Below are positions 35,161 to 45,230 of a stretch of DNA of 64,000 nt, piece after piece (positions within the stretch are counted from its first letter, which is position 1; each line of letters opens with the position of its first letter). Origin of the DNA: CAIKZY01 sp044374195 (lineage in GTDB: Bacteria > Actinomycetota > Actinomycetes > S36-B12); contig JBILOY010000007.1 in the NCBI GenBank assembly GCA_044374195.1, positions 1-64,000 of the forward strand, read 5' to 3'. A model generated the notes under the pieces. It saw nothing but the letters and a program-made list of their open reading frames with translations. It did no database searches and was not told where the DNA came from. A program made the translations under genes and the position numbers.

Positions 35161-35650
35161 AGCGATAACGTAGCGGCATTCACCCGTCGCGATTGCAGCA
35201 CTTGGCGGGATGCTTTGACGTGTCGTACCTGGAGTGGTTGCATACCTGGTGACCCAGCCAGGCAAGCGTTCCGCAGTTTCGGGTCGCAGTCCATAGCCAT
35301 GGCTTACTCGCCTTTGGGAGATCGGGCTGGCAACCACCGTCTGCGACTCACTTGCCAGCTTGATCGCAACTGGTGGCCCAGATCGGAGGCTTTCTCTCCT
35401 GAATCCCCTCAGGAATGATCAGGAGCGGCAAGAGTCTCGTCCGTGTCAACTGCAGGCTTCGACCCAGAACTCTTTAGCCACCGAAGCGCGATCAAACGCC
35501 GTTCGGCAGACCGCGATGGTGGATGGATCTCGGCGTAATCGCACGAGACTGAGCCATGGCACGCCTCACTTGAGTCGGCCCAAAATCAGGATTTTCGCTT
35601 TACTAAGGCACTCTTGAAAATCCCGATCGGAACTATGGCAAGGTTGTCGC
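35161..35650. other. 490-bp gap with a possible decayed glycosyltransferase remnant
   Basis: No intact gene. Near 35440-35545 on the plus strand a short frame reads STAGFDPELFSHRSAI...GGWISA before a stop, faintly like the GFDP-F...R...GW block of GT2 rhamnosyltransferases. The match is too short to rely on. The rest shows nothing recognisable. Confidence 0.35.
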
Positions 35651-36448
35651 GTGGCATACCATCAATTCACTGAGTGCGCACCTCTTCAGCTCCTTCAGTC
35701 CGAATCTGAATCCCGCCGCTTTGGGATGCACGTTGGTCGGATCGACATCGGCTTAGCCATGAATCCTGCTGCGTCAAGAGTCGCGGAGTTGGTGGTTGCT
35801 TCTGATTGCGACCTAGTGATTCTACGCCTTGACGCGGCTTCAGCCGGTTTTGTCAGCGACCTACGCGGTGCTCTTCCCAGTCACGAGGTAATTCATGCGG
35901 ACACATTGCTTTACTACTCTTCTAAAGGGCAGCATCTTGAGACAGAAAATCCAGCTGAGCTCGTTCCGGTTGAACCGGAATCGAGAGCCTTCCAAGAATG
36001 TCTCCGAAGTGTTTTCGCCGAGTACACCAACCATTACGCGGCGAACCCAGTCACGCGCGACGTGAAGATGGCCGACGTTTACAGCGAGTGGGCAAGCAGT
36101 ATCCCGAAAGGACCGACCCTCATGACGGCTGGAGTGCCGTCAATCGGGGGATTATTGAACGGGTGTCTCATTGCACAGCTTGAACCAACCGACCCGGGTG
36201 AGAGGAATACGTGGGAAGTTTTGCTCGCTGGCGTCACCCCTCAGATGCGCGGCGCGGGTATGTACGGAGCACTACTGAGAGCCTTTAATGTGCGGATGAA
36301 GCAGCTAGAATCGGATTGGGTGATTTCCACGCAGGCATGGAACATCGCAGCACAGCGAGCTTGGACCCGTGTTGGGCTTCGTCTGGACGGTGCACTCATG
36401 ACTCTTCATCTACAGCGACGGCTTTTGGGAGCAGAACTTGAACGCTGA
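35651..36448 (+). CDS. dTDP-4-amino-4,6-dideoxygalactose N-acetyltransferase-like (RffC/WecD, GNAT)
   Basis: The 265-aa protein has a C-terminal GNAT domain: AGVTPQMRGAGMYGALLRAF (acetyl-CoA loop) and STQAWNIAAQRAWTRVGLRLDGALMTLHL, closely following the RffC/WecD pattern, together with EYTNHYAANP and VYSEWASS upstream as in that family. RffC acetylates dTDP-Fuc4N to dTDP-Fuc4NAc. The neighbour two genes on is the matching transaminase (broken), and rfbB at the left edge makes the precursor. GTG start with AAGG 8 nt upstream. The next gene overlaps by 11 bp. Confidence 0.8.
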   Translation: MAYHQFTECAPLQLLQSESESRRFGMHVGRIDIGLAMNPAASRVAELVVASDCDLVILRLDAASAGFVSDLRGALPSHEVIHADTLLYYSSKGQHLETENPAELVPVEPESRAFQECLRSVFAEYTNHYAANPVTRDVKMADVYSEWASSIPKGPTLMTAGVPSIGGLLNGCLIAQLEPTDPGERNTWEVLLAGVTPQMRGAGMYGALLRAFNVRMKQLESDWVISTQAWNIAAQRAWTRVGLRLDGALMTLHLQRRLLGAELER

Positions 36449-37391
36449 ACAAGAGACCGTGTCTCCAAGCATCTCGATTGTTGTGCCAGTTTATTTCGGG
36501 GCTACGAGCCTTGCTGAACTGGTTCGGCGGGTAGCGGAGACGTTCAAGAATCGTTCTGATTACGAAGTGATTCTCGTAGATGACGGCAGCCTTGATGAAT
36601 CGTGGGCCACGATCTGCGAACTTGCTCAAGCATGGCCCAATGTCCGAGGAATCCGACTGAGCCGAAACTTCGGCCAACACAATGCCCTACTCGCTGGAGT
36701 GCGGAATGCCCGCGGCTCTGTCTCGGTCACAATTGACGATGATCTTCAGAATCCACCGGAAATGATCCCTCGCCTACTTGTGACGCTCAAGGAAACTGAC
36801 GCTGACGTCGTGTATGGAGTGCCGACCCAAGTACGACAATCTTTAACTCGCCGACTCGCTGGTCGGCTAATCCGTTCAAGTCTGGCTTCAGGGCTCGGAG
36901 TGGCCGAAGCGCCAACTGTGAGTTCTTTTCGCGCATTCAAAACCGCACTGAGGGACGGCTTCGAACAGGAAGTGGGCACGGGCGTATCTATCGATGCACT
37001 TCTCACTTGGTCGGCCCAGTCATACTCATCAGTCGATGTTGACCACGACGCGCGCGCGCACGGGACTTCAAACTACTCGGTTCGTAGATTACTGCGCTTC
37101 GCTCTGGACACCGTAACTGGCTACAGTGCCAAGCCACTTCAACTAGCGAGCATTCTGGGCTTACTTACGGCGCTCGTGGGATTCGCAGCCCTACTATGGG
37201 CTGTGGGACGTCCGCTCATTTCAGGTACGAGCGTGCAAGGCTTTCCGTTCCTCGCCTCGACGATCGCACTCTTCTCTGGAGTACAACTTCTGACGCTAGG
37301 CATCATGGGCGAGTATTTAGCTCGAATGCATTTCCGAATCATGCGTAAACCTACGTACGTCATTAGAGACTCAGTTGGCGATCGTGCCTGA
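36438..37391 (+). CDS. polyprenyl-phosphate glycosyltransferase, ArnC/GtrB-like
   Basis: The 317-aa protein has a GT2 domain (SIVVPVYFGATSLAELV, LVDDGSLDESW, LSRNFGQHNALLAGV, TIDDDLQNPPEM) and two C-terminal transmembrane helices (about 230-255, 265-290). GGGAG six bases before TTG supports that start, inside the rffC-like gene. It is a relative of the gene at 26232. It probably loads a sugar onto undecaprenyl phosphate. The following transaminase frame overlaps it. Confidence 0.88.
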   Translation: MNAEQETVSPSISIVVPVYFGATSLAELVRRVAETFKNRSDYEVILVDDGSLDESWATICELAQAWPNVRGIRLSRNFGQHNALLAGVRNARGSVSVTIDDDLQNPPEMIPRLLVTLKETDADVVYGVPTQVRQSLTRRLAGRLIRSSLASGLGVAEAPTVSSFRAFKTALRDGFEQEVGTGVSIDALLTWSAQSYSSVDVDHDARAHGTSNYSVRRLLRFALDTVTGYSAKPLQLASILGLLTALVGFAALLWAVGRPLISGTSVQGFPFLASTIALFSGVQLLTLGIMGEYLARMHFRIMRKPTYVIRDSVGDRA

Positions 37392-38533
37392 GGAAATCGC
37401 CGACACAGGAATGCTTCCAGTGAATAACTCCTCGAAGATTCCCTTTAATAGGGCTTCTTTTGACGGACTCGAGTTGAGTTACCTGAGCGAAGCGGTCAAG
37501 AACGGACACGTCTCCGGGGGCGGTCCTTTTGCGAAGCGAGCAGAAGCAATCTTGAGCTCACTGGTCGGCGACCGAACCACCCTTCTGACAACCTCGTGCA
37601 CTCACGCCCTGGAGATGAGCGCACGGCTTCTCGATTTGCAGCCCAGGGATGAAGTGCTCGTACCAAGCTTCACCTTCGTCTCAACGGCATCTGCGTTTTT
37701 GCAGAACGGGGCTCGACCCCGTTTTGTGGATATCGACCCCTCGACGCTGAACATGTCAATCGAGCAGGCCGAAGCAGCGATTTCTGAACGTACGCGCGCA
37801 ATTTGTATCGTGCATTACGCTGGAGTCGGGGCTCAGCCAGATGAGTTTCGTAAACTGGCGGATGCACGCGGCCTGACTCTCATTGAGGACAATGCGCACG
37901 GACTCGGCGGATCATGGCGCGGTAAGGCGCTCGGCTCATTTGGCTCCATGTCGACCATGAGTTTTCATGAGACAAAGAACATCACGTGCGGCGAAGGTGG
38001 CGCACTTGCACTCGAATCTGAGGCGCTTGCGGAGCGAGGCGAAATCTTGCGCGAAAAAGGTACAGATCGTGCGCGATTCTTCCGCGGCCAAGTGGACAAA
38101 TACACGTGGATCGACAACAGGAGTCCTCCTTGCACAACTTGAACGCTTTCTGGAGATTCAGCAGCGCCGCATGCAGATCTGGAATACGTATGAACGTGAA
38201 TTGTTGGGATGGGCAAGCTGCAACGGTGTGAGAACACCGTTCGTTCCTGAAGAGGCTAAACACCCAGCCCACATGTTCTACCTGCTGATGCCGAGTGGTG
38301 AATCTCGGACAGCATTCATTGAGCACCTTCGCTTTCACGAGGTAATGTCCGTCTTTCACTACGTTCCCTTGGAAGAGACTCCCTTCGGTCGTCAAGTCGC
38401 GGCGTCGGTCCAGCAACCTTGTCCAGTTTCGGCGCATGTGAGCAACACTCTTGTGAGGCTTCCCCTGTTTCCCTCCATGAGTGACACCGACCTAGATCGA
38501 GTGATCACAGCAGTGACCAGCTTCAAGGCCTAG
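37375..38533 (+). pseudogene. broken dTDP-4-amino-4,6-dideoxygalactose transaminase (rffA/wecE)
   Basis: Two frames together make a nearly complete DegT/DnrJ/EryC1 aminotransferase of the RffA/WecE type. The first (to 38142) has IPFNRASFDG, TTSCTHALEMSARLL, FVSTASAF, EDNAHGLGG and SFHETKN with the PLP lysine. It ends soon after RGQVDKYTWID. The homology resumes one frame over at about 38110 with LLAQLERFLEIQQRRMQIW and runs to LPLFPSMSD at the end. The conserved GSSY...SD..AA block expected in between is missing, so a deletion of roughly a dozen codons shifted the frame. The starts are uncertain (TTG 37375, ATG 37411, GTG 37420). Confidence 0.88.
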
Positions 38534-38535
38534 AA

Positions 38536-40677
38536 GTGTCGAGAACGGATCTCGCGACTCAAAAGAGGGTTGGTCTCGCCGCACGTACCTTGCCGGTCGA
38601 TGCAGCGTTGGGACTCACATACTTAGGCCTTGCATTCGTTCTCTGGGGAAGCGGAATTGCTCCTCTGGCATCACTTAAGTCTTCCGTGATCATGTACTTG
38701 CCGACTCTCATCCTCACTTCACTCACCTGGAGACTGCTCAGGCCAACAGCCCAGGCCCAGCACCTTCTAGGTATTGGCATCGGGGCTTCGCTTGCGATGG
38801 GAGCCGTCTCAATCTTTTCATGGCTCAGCGGCCTACTGAACTTCTCGCTGCCGATGATGCCGTGGCTCGCGGCTCTGCTAGTGGCTGCCGTCCTTGCGAG
38901 ACCAAGAAGTGGATTCAACCTCGACATCAAAACAACCGGCCTTCTCGTTGCCTTTCCCTTGGTCACTCTGATCGGAATTGCCCCAATGTGGGCGTCTATT
39001 CCAGCTACTTTGGCTGATTCGAGCATTTATCCGGATTGGACATTCCATCAGGTGATTGGCAATGCCGCTCAAATCGGATATCGGGACAATCCACTATTCG
39101 CCGGCAACGACTTTGGATATCACTGGCTCGGCGACTCATTCGGAGTAGCGATTGAACGCGCGAGTGGCCTCGACCTACTTCAAGGTATCAGTCGCGCCCT
39201 CTACGTGCAGGCCGTCTTGGGCGCGGCTGCCGCTGCACTTTCAATTGGATGGGCGATCTCTGGACGCGCCGTTGGAGCAGCATTTGGCGGAATCTCGCTT
39301 GCGTTTGGGTGCTGGGCCTTCTTCCCGACAGACTCAATCTTTTTACCGATGTCTACTGAACCTTCGCCGAGTTACGCCGCATCAATCCCAATCGCACTGT
39401 GCTTGATCGCACTTGCTACTGGTCGTGAATGGCCTCATGTCCCCCAAGTTTCAATCTTGTTGGCGCTAAGTACCTTTTTGGTGGTTGCTCGCGTGACCAC
39501 CGCGGCCGTTGTATTCGGTGCTCTTCTAATCGCTACCCTCGCCACAGACATTCCTTGTAGGCGTAAGTGGATTAACCTAGGAGTTGTTGCCGCAGGAGCA
39601 ATCGTCGGACTCGCTCTTGTCGGTTCTGGTCCTAGCCAGTCCCTTGCAATTGACCCGAACCTGGAGACGATTCGACTTCTGGGCCTATTCCCTTATACCG
39701 GTCCAGGAAGCGTGCCTCTGGGAGTATTGGCCCTAATTAGTATCGGTGTCGCAGTGTTAGCCCTGGGCATCACGTTCGCGAGAGCCCAAAACGAACATTC
39801 AACTCTGCTGTTTCTCGGAGGTGCTGCGCCCATTATGGGGATCGCGGCGAGTTGCCTGACGATTCAAGCGGGGAGTAGTCAGATCACATTCTTCTGGGCC
39901 GGGCTTGCCATCGCCTCAGTGGTGATGGGGCCCTTGGCTCTGGCGTCTATTGGTGCACGCGGAAATGCCCGCGGAATTGCCGTGGTTCTACTCGCTGGTC
40001 TCGTAATTGCATCACTGCTCAAAGCCTGCTTTTGGTTGACGACACATTTTGGGTTTGCAGGATTCGGGCGCTGGGCCATGGCTATTGGTATATCAGCGGT
40101 TATATCCGTTTGCAGCCTCGGCTTGTTAACATCTTGGCGCCTGGTTCCGAGATCGCGTAGATACAATTCTCGTCCGCCACTGGCTTGGTCAGCGTTACTT
40201 GCGGCTTTCATCGCATCTGGTATCTGGTTCGGAATCGCGGCCACTGCAGCTCGTCTGAATGAGCCAAATCTCCTCGGAGAGCCATCAGTCCAAATTGATG
40301 CGCGAGAAGTTGAGGCAGGTCGTTGGCTCGCCGAGCAGGCCGATGCAGGAGAAATCGTTGCAACTAATCGTCAGTGTCAACGTCCCGGTACCCCCGAGCC
40401 GAGTTGTTTCTCGGCGATCTTTAACGTGTCCGCTCTCAGTGGCCTCATCATCGACATCGAAGGTGTCCCTTATGCGGTGGGGGAGAGTCCGTCTGAAGAG
40501 GCACTTGGTCGTGTCAACGACGGCGCGCTCGCGGCCCAGGGGGATGCCGCTGCATTAGATCGCCTGTCTGATCGTGGAGTCACTTGGCTCTGGGTGGATC
40601 ATCGTGCAACTCCCAAGAGTCCCAACAATGCGGCGTATACAAATGGCCTCGTTTCGTTAGTCCGTGTTGCCAAGTGA
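38536..40677 (+). CDS. large polytopic membrane protein, GT-C-like (related to 58374-60560)
   Basis: The 713-aa protein has about 15 helices and a C-terminal soluble end. An outer loop reads SIYPDWTFHQVIGNAAQIG...FGYHWLGDSFG, matching HPDMLFFEAISQGIARFG...RYHWLTYAWAG in the protein encoded at 58374. Both end with ...IVATN/IIATN and GVTWLWVDH/GASWVWVAN, so they are paralogues of one family. The function is unknown but fits a polyprenyl-dependent sugar transferase. GTG start 2 bp after the broken transaminase. Confidence 0.72.
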   Translation: MSRTDLATQKRVGLAARTLPVDAALGLTYLGLAFVLWGSGIAPLASLKSSVIMYLPTLILTSLTWRLLRPTAQAQHLLGIGIGASLAMGAVSIFSWLSGLLNFSLPMMPWLAALLVAAVLARPRSGFNLDIKTTGLLVAFPLVTLIGIAPMWASIPATLADSSIYPDWTFHQVIGNAAQIGYRDNPLFAGNDFGYHWLGDSFGVAIERASGLDLLQGISRALYVQAVLGAAAAALSIGWAISGRAVGAAFGGISLAFGCWAFFPTDSIFLPMSTEPSPSYAASIPIALCLIALATGREWPHVPQVSILLALSTFLVVARVTTAAVVFGALLIATLATDIPCRRKWINLGVVAAGAIVGLALVGSGPSQSLAIDPNLETIRLLGLFPYTGPGSVPLGVLALISIGVAVLALGITFARAQNEHSTLLFLGGAAPIMGIAASCLTIQAGSSQITFFWAGLAIASVVMGPLALASIGARGNARGIAVVLLAGLVIASLLKACFWLTTHFGFAGFGRWAMAIGISAVISVCSLGLLTSWRLVPRSRRYNSRPPLAWSALLAAFIASGIWFGIAATAARLNEPNLLGEPSVQIDAREVEAGRWLAEQADAGEIVATNRQCQRPGTPEPSCFSAIFNVSALSGLIIDIEGVPYAVGESPSEEALGRVNDGALAAQGDAAALDRLSDRGVTWLWVDHRATPKSPNNAAYTNGLVSLVRVAK

Positions 40678-42327
40678 AATCAGACGCGCATCCGTAATGG
40701 CATAGTCAAGGCGCAATTCATCTTGCAAGATTCTTCTCGCCTTCTCAGGTAACGATCCGGATCGCTCAATGACGAGTAGGTCATAGGGCGCGTCATCACG
40801 TCTGAAAGTTCCGAGGTATTCGTAGGCTGACCAGCGAGAATCGCTCGCCCATTCTGAGTAGTCACCGAGCACTCCGTGACCATCACGATAGAGGGAACCA
40901 TCGTGAGACACAGGCACGAGAAACACGTCAGGGGCGACATTAAAGACGTAGTCTGTTGCATCCTTGAGGGAAGTCGTGCGAGCAAGCACGCTGTCATTTA
41001 GGCCTACGAGGTCCAGCCATGGCAGTCTTGACTTGTAAGGCACTAGGCCTGCATCACCGTAGGCAACTTTCGCAGTCACATTATTGGCCGCTTGCTCAAA
41101 TGCATTCGCGAGCTTTAGCTGCTGATTGTCGTCAATTTGTGCTGCCATTGAGTTGGAGGCGCCACGAAGGAAGCCCGGGCTCAGAGCCGTTGTCAGGGTT
41201 CCAAGCGGCACCGCGGCCAGCAAGCTCAGGCCCACCACAAGAGTGAGCCAAGCTATCGGAGTGCTCCAGCCGCGAGGGCGCATCATCGTTTGGACCGCTA
41301 ATCCAACGCTAGGCGCTCCGATCAAGAATAGAAAAGGAAGGGCTGGAAATGCGAATCGACCAGCGATGTCGGTAATCGTGTCAGTCCGAAGAATGAAGAC
41401 CAGATACAACACAACCATCGCGCAGCTGGTGACCAGCAAAGTAGTCGCACGTTTTTGATCGGATGCCTGCGAGGCCAGGCCAGATGATCGCCAACATGCC
41501 ACTGTTGCTAGCGCTGCTAGTCCGGCGACCGCGAAGACTGAAATGAATGCCACGACGCTGCCCGCGCCGGAGGAGGTGACCAGAGCAGACGTTGACTTTA
41601 GGTAATACGGATTGGGAAGTAAACTATCGAAGGTGTAAGAACGCCATGCCAAGTGCATGAGTATCAAACTCGCGAAGCCTGCCAATCCCCAGACTGCTAC
41701 CCACCGAGTTGGCTTAACAGTTTTCCAAGACACCGCTAGTCCAACCGCTATAACCAAGAAAATGAGCGCTCCCTCAGGCCGCGTAAGATAGGCACAAAAG
41801 CTAAGGAGTGCGAAAGAAGTGGGTAGCGCAAGGCCTCCGCGGTGAATCATTTGAACACCCGTGAGAACTGCGGCAACGAGCAAGGCAGTAAAGAGAATCG
41901 TTTCCATGCCACTTAGGACCAAGAGTTGAGCCGCAGGGACGATCGAGAAACAGAGACCCACCGCCAAAGCGCCAGCCCCAGTGACACCCAACCAGCGTCG
42001 CGCACTCCAGCTCAGGAGCACGCAAGTGGAAATTAGCGCTACTAGACCCAAAACTCTGCTTACCATGAGTGGGTCGAGGCCAAGAGCCGAACTAGGGGTC
42101 AAGGCAAGCACGAGCAGCAGATTCGTGAAGCCTTCAGTTGGAGTTTCGCCAGGGTTCCAAGTTAGACCCATACCAGTGCCAAGGTTCTGCGCGTATCTGA
42201 ACGAGATGTACGCATCGTCGTATAACTCGTTCCATGCCGTCACCACCGACCAGAGTGTCGCCGGTATCGCGAGTACAACCCATGCAAGGATTACCTTCAC
42301 CCAGGACCGCTCTGGCATTATTCGCAT
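40657..42327 (-). CDS. GT-C membrane glycosyltransferase with DDAYISFRYAQNL motif
   Basis: A 556-aa protein with about 11-12 helices. The first outer loop carries ELYDDAYISFRYAQNLGTGMGLTWNPGETPTEGFTN, a pattern (DDA[YF]I[ST]FR, GLxWN, E-x-[YF]-TN) shared with actinobacterial arabinosyltransferases such as AftB and similar GT-C enzymes. The acidic pair is the presumed catalytic site. A soluble tail of about 130 residues follows. TACATT six bases before the ATG suggests a leaderless transcript. Overlaps the convergent gene's end by 21 bp. Confidence 0.8.
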   Translation of the reverse strand: MRIMPERSWVKVILAWVVLAIPATLWSVVTAWNELYDDAYISFRYAQNLGTGMGLTWNPGETPTEGFTNLLLVLALTPSSALGLDPLMVSRVLGLVALISTCVLLSWSARRWLGVTGAGALAVGLCFSIVPAAQLLVLSGMETILFTALLVAAVLTGVQMIHRGGLALPTSFALLSFCAYLTRPEGALIFLVIAVGLAVSWKTVKPTRWVAVWGLAGFASLILMHLAWRSYTFDSLLPNPYYLKSTSALVTSSGAGSVVAFISVFAVAGLAALATVACWRSSGLASQASDQKRATTLLVTSCAMVVLYLVFILRTDTITDIAGRFAFPALPFLFLIGAPSVGLAVQTMMRPRGWSTPIAWLTLVVGLSLLAAVPLGTLTTALSPGFLRGASNSMAAQIDDNQQLKLANAFEQAANNVTAKVAYGDAGLVPYKSRLPWLDLVGLNDSVLARTTSLKDATDYVFNVAPDVFLVPVSHDGSLYRDGHGVLGDYSEWASDSRWSAYEYLGTFRRDDAPYDLLVIERSGSLPEKARRILQDELRLDYAITDARLISLGNTD

Positions 42328-42366
42328 GAACTAAATGTACAGCGGCGATTGCGCTGCTTAGGGATC

Positions 42367-43974
42367 ATGGAAGCAGGGATGTCGATCGAAACCGAGTTGC
42401 AGCGGGTTTTCCCTGTCAACTTCACTCCAAGGACATTTTTCGCCTCCGTTTTCCCCTACGTATTGGCGCTGATTATCGCTCTCTGTCAATTCATTTTCGG
42501 ATTGAAGAGCGGCTTCATCCCGGCCAATAACGACGTCCTAGGTGTCATCGCGTTGGCGGACGGTGTCAATCTTTCACAGCTATCAAGCCTCTACAACATG
42601 TTTTACCCATTTCTTTACCCCCTCCTCGTCCACGGACTGCCGGACGGAGATCGAGTCGCATGGCTCGGGTTGGGATCTTGGGTTCTCAATTCCGTCTCGC
42701 TGGTTCTTATTGCAGCCATCGCTAAGCGGCTCACCGGGTCAATGGTGGCGTCTTCCGTTGCGGTTCTGATTCTCGGCTTCCTACCGATGTGCTTTCGGTA
42801 TTTCACCACTGCCGGCCCGGACTCGCTAGCCGCGACACTTCTTCTCGCATCACTTGCCTTCACCGTGTTACCGCGCTCAGTCACACGAAGTGAAGGGCAC
42901 CGCATACGACCGAGCCTTGCTATTGCGGCCGGCATTTGCGCGGGACTCGCGGTCACAACTCGTCAGCACGTACTTCCCCTCGCGCTTGGGGTGCTTGTCT
43001 TGCTCACCTGGAACAATCGGACACGAGTTGCTATCTCGGCCGCAGTGGCATTCGTACTGCCAGTGGCGATTCAGGCTTTGATCTCCGTCTCCGCTGGACG
43101 CCCACCATTGACATCTTCTGCGGCCTTTGAGATTTTCCGACAAGTAGCCCCATTCGATTGGTACACGAGTGGTCAGATCAATCCTGCTAGTTATTCCTCC
43201 ATTCTGACGACCTTACTGACCCATCAAGCTCAGTTCTTCAACGAATGGACCACGCACCTAGGGGGCTTCGTCCTGGCTCTCACCACCCTGGGCGTCGCCG
43301 CAGTCGTGAGCCGTTCAAGATTGGAGACCCGGGTACAACGCACGATGTTTTGCGCGGGCACGATTTACGTTCTTTTCGTCTCGCTCGGTTGGTCAGCGCG
43401 CAGCGATCTCGCACTTGCTCCATTCCTCGCGCTTGCAGGCGCGTCGATCACCGCGGCAGCGTTGAGTCTCGTCCCACCACCTCAACGCAGTTTTGCCAGC
43501 ATCATCGCCTTGACCATCGCAATGATCGTGGCGCTGAGCACTACTCTCCCGCAAGGAATGCTGGAACTATACGGGCGTATTGGCCAAGAGAAATCTCGCG
43601 CAGCCTTAGAGGCATCGCTTCGGATTAACGCACCAGTTGATCGCGCAATCCAAGTTGTGACCGATGACTATGAGCTCTTCTTCCGGAGCATTCCCGGAAA
43701 CGTTCCTTACACTCCCGGCGGCTGGTTGGCTGTCGGGGCAAATGGTCATGAAAGGCGTGCCCAGTTGGATCTGCGTTCTGTGGAATCCTTCGTTTGCTCC
43801 GCAGATCGGTTAGGACTTAGCTCATCCGTGTGGCTTGGCGGGAGAGTTCCCCATGTACCGGTGGCGATTGAACAGATGCTCCAAGACGGGATGAGGCCAT
43901 TTACGGATCTACAGACCACCGTGCGTTCGCTGAACGCAGCGAGAGCAGGCACTAGATGTGCCGCAGGCGCTTGA
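42367..43974 (+). CDS. polytopic membrane protein, GT-C-like, unknown
   Basis: The 535-aa product has about 11 helices with an outer loop GFIPANNDVLGVIALADGVNLSQLSSLYNMFYP after the first helix and a soluble C-terminal end of about 110 residues. I chose ATG 42367 (AGGG close before it). TTG 42349 and ATG 42379 are alternatives. It diverges from the AftB-like gene and lies 8 bp from a convergent gene. Family not recognised. Confidence 0.7.
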   Translation: MEAGMSIETELQRVFPVNFTPRTFFASVFPYVLALIIALCQFIFGLKSGFIPANNDVLGVIALADGVNLSQLSSLYNMFYPFLYPLLVHGLPDGDRVAWLGLGSWVLNSVSLVLIAAIAKRLTGSMVASSVAVLILGFLPMCFRYFTTAGPDSLAATLLLASLAFTVLPRSVTRSEGHRIRPSLAIAAGICAGLAVTTRQHVLPLALGVLVLLTWNNRTRVAISAAVAFVLPVAIQALISVSAGRPPLTSSAAFEIFRQVAPFDWYTSGQINPASYSSILTTLLTHQAQFFNEWTTHLGGFVLALTTLGVAAVVSRSRLETRVQRTMFCAGTIYVLFVSLGWSARSDLALAPFLALAGASITAAALSLVPPPQRSFASIIALTIAMIVALSTTLPQGMLELYGRIGQEKSRAALEASLRINAPVDRAIQVVTDDYELFFRSIPGNVPYTPGGWLAVGANGHERRAQLDLRSVESFVCSADRLGLSSSVWLGGRVPHVPVAIEQMLQDGMRPFTDLQTTVRSLNAARAGTRCAAGA

Positions 43975-43982
43975 ACCGCTAA

Positions 43983-45230
43983 TCAGTTCATAATGAAGGT
44001 TGGTTGGATGCTGGACCCAACGACTAGCAGGTAATAAAGACCGACAAGGGCGTGCGGGGCCAAGATTACAAATCCAGCGACTCCCCAGACCCGAGTTAAT
44101 GGACTCTGTGCCAGACGGCTGAGTCCAATGCACGCAACGAAGAAACCGCAGAGAACCGCGGGAACGGCAGACCAGGTCCAGTTTCCATCAAGGACTACCG
44201 CACCAAGCTTGTCGCGCTCACCAATTAATGCGTACAGAATGACAGCAAGCGCTATGGATGCCCAAGCCAAACTCAATGCGAGGGCTTCGACCCGGTGTAT
44301 TAGCAGCACTATCGTCACGATCGCTAAACAGAAAAGCGATGCCACTACGGAAGCCACGATGTTTGGTGAGTAGCGTTGCCAGACTTCGAAGGGAGCAAGA
44401 ACCGGCTCTTTGGAAGGGAATGCGGAGCTTGGATTGGCGAACGTCACGACAAACTGCACCGAAATGACGGCTACCGTCGGCAACAGCATCAGGGAAAATG
44501 CCGCCCAGGTTTTAAGTGATGCGCGCAATTTTAGGAGTGTTATCCCGCCAACAAATAGGACCGCCGGAAGAAAGACGAGAGCAAAACTCGGCTTGAAGGT
44601 GGTCGTTAGAGCAAGAAACACTGCACCACTAATCGCTGCATACCGAGTTGGGTGTTTGAGAAAAAATAGGAACGCCGTGAACGCTGGAATGACGAATGCC
44701 GAAGCCACGATTGTGGTGGAGTTGTGCCAAACATTCGCGTTTAACTGTCCGAGATAAATATCCTTCCAGTTCGACCCGCTGGGCAGCGCCATGCTCACCA
44801 TTGCGAATGCGGTGACGAGCCAAGCGAAGCCCCACGAACGCACAAGCAATGCAGCGCTGAGCAGAATTCCGACGGACTTCAATCCAATAAATGCTGCTAG
44901 CAACAGGGTAACCCCGACCCTAGTCGTTAGTTCATTCGCCTCACCTAATGTCGCGAAATGGCTTAGTGGGAAAAAGAGTGAATATGAGATCCATTGGCCG
45001 CTTGAGATCAATCCGTTTGCGATCTGGGTGTGCTGAAAGATATCTGACTGCGCTAATGGCGAGGCCATTCGCCAGAGAGTGGGTAGGCAAGCAAGGCCGT
45101 ACAAGATAAACGATGCTGCCACGATGGTCTTCGCATGACTAGAGTTCGGGAGAAGCGCCTTTACTCGCCTACATGCTCGAAGTGAGGCCGATTCGTGGGC
45201 CATCAGTTGCCCATCACTCTTTGTGTTCAT
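43983..45230 (-). CDS. polytopic membrane protein, unknown
   Basis: The 415-aa protein has about 10 helices. An outer loop after the first helix (PLAQSDIFQHTQIANGLISSGQWISYSLFFP) has the D-x-x-x-H type acidic/aromatic layout seen in GT-C-like proteins. ATG 45230 (MNTKSDGQLM) fits; the frame stays open for 264 bp further upstream, but that stretch (basic, Pro-rich, no motif) does not look coding. Family not recognised. Confidence 0.65.
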   Translation of the reverse strand: MNTKSDGQLMAHESASLRACRRVKALLPNSSHAKTIVAASFILYGLACLPTLWRMASPLAQSDIFQHTQIANGLISSGQWISYSLFFPLSHFATLGEANELTTRVGVTLLLAAFIGLKSVGILLSAALLVRSWGFAWLVTAFAMVSMALPSGSNWKDIYLGQLNANVWHNSTTIVASAFVIPAFTAFLFFLKHPTRYAAISGAVFLALTTTFKPSFALVFLPAVLFVGGITLLKLRASLKTWAAFSLMLLPTVAVISVQFVVTFANPSSAFPSKEPVLAPFEVWQRYSPNIVASVVASLFCLAIVTIVLLIHRVEALALSLAWASIALAVILYALIGERDKLGAVVLDGNWTWSAVPAVLCGFFVACIGLSRLAQSPLTRVWGVAGFVILAPHALVGLYYLLVVGSSIQPTFIMN

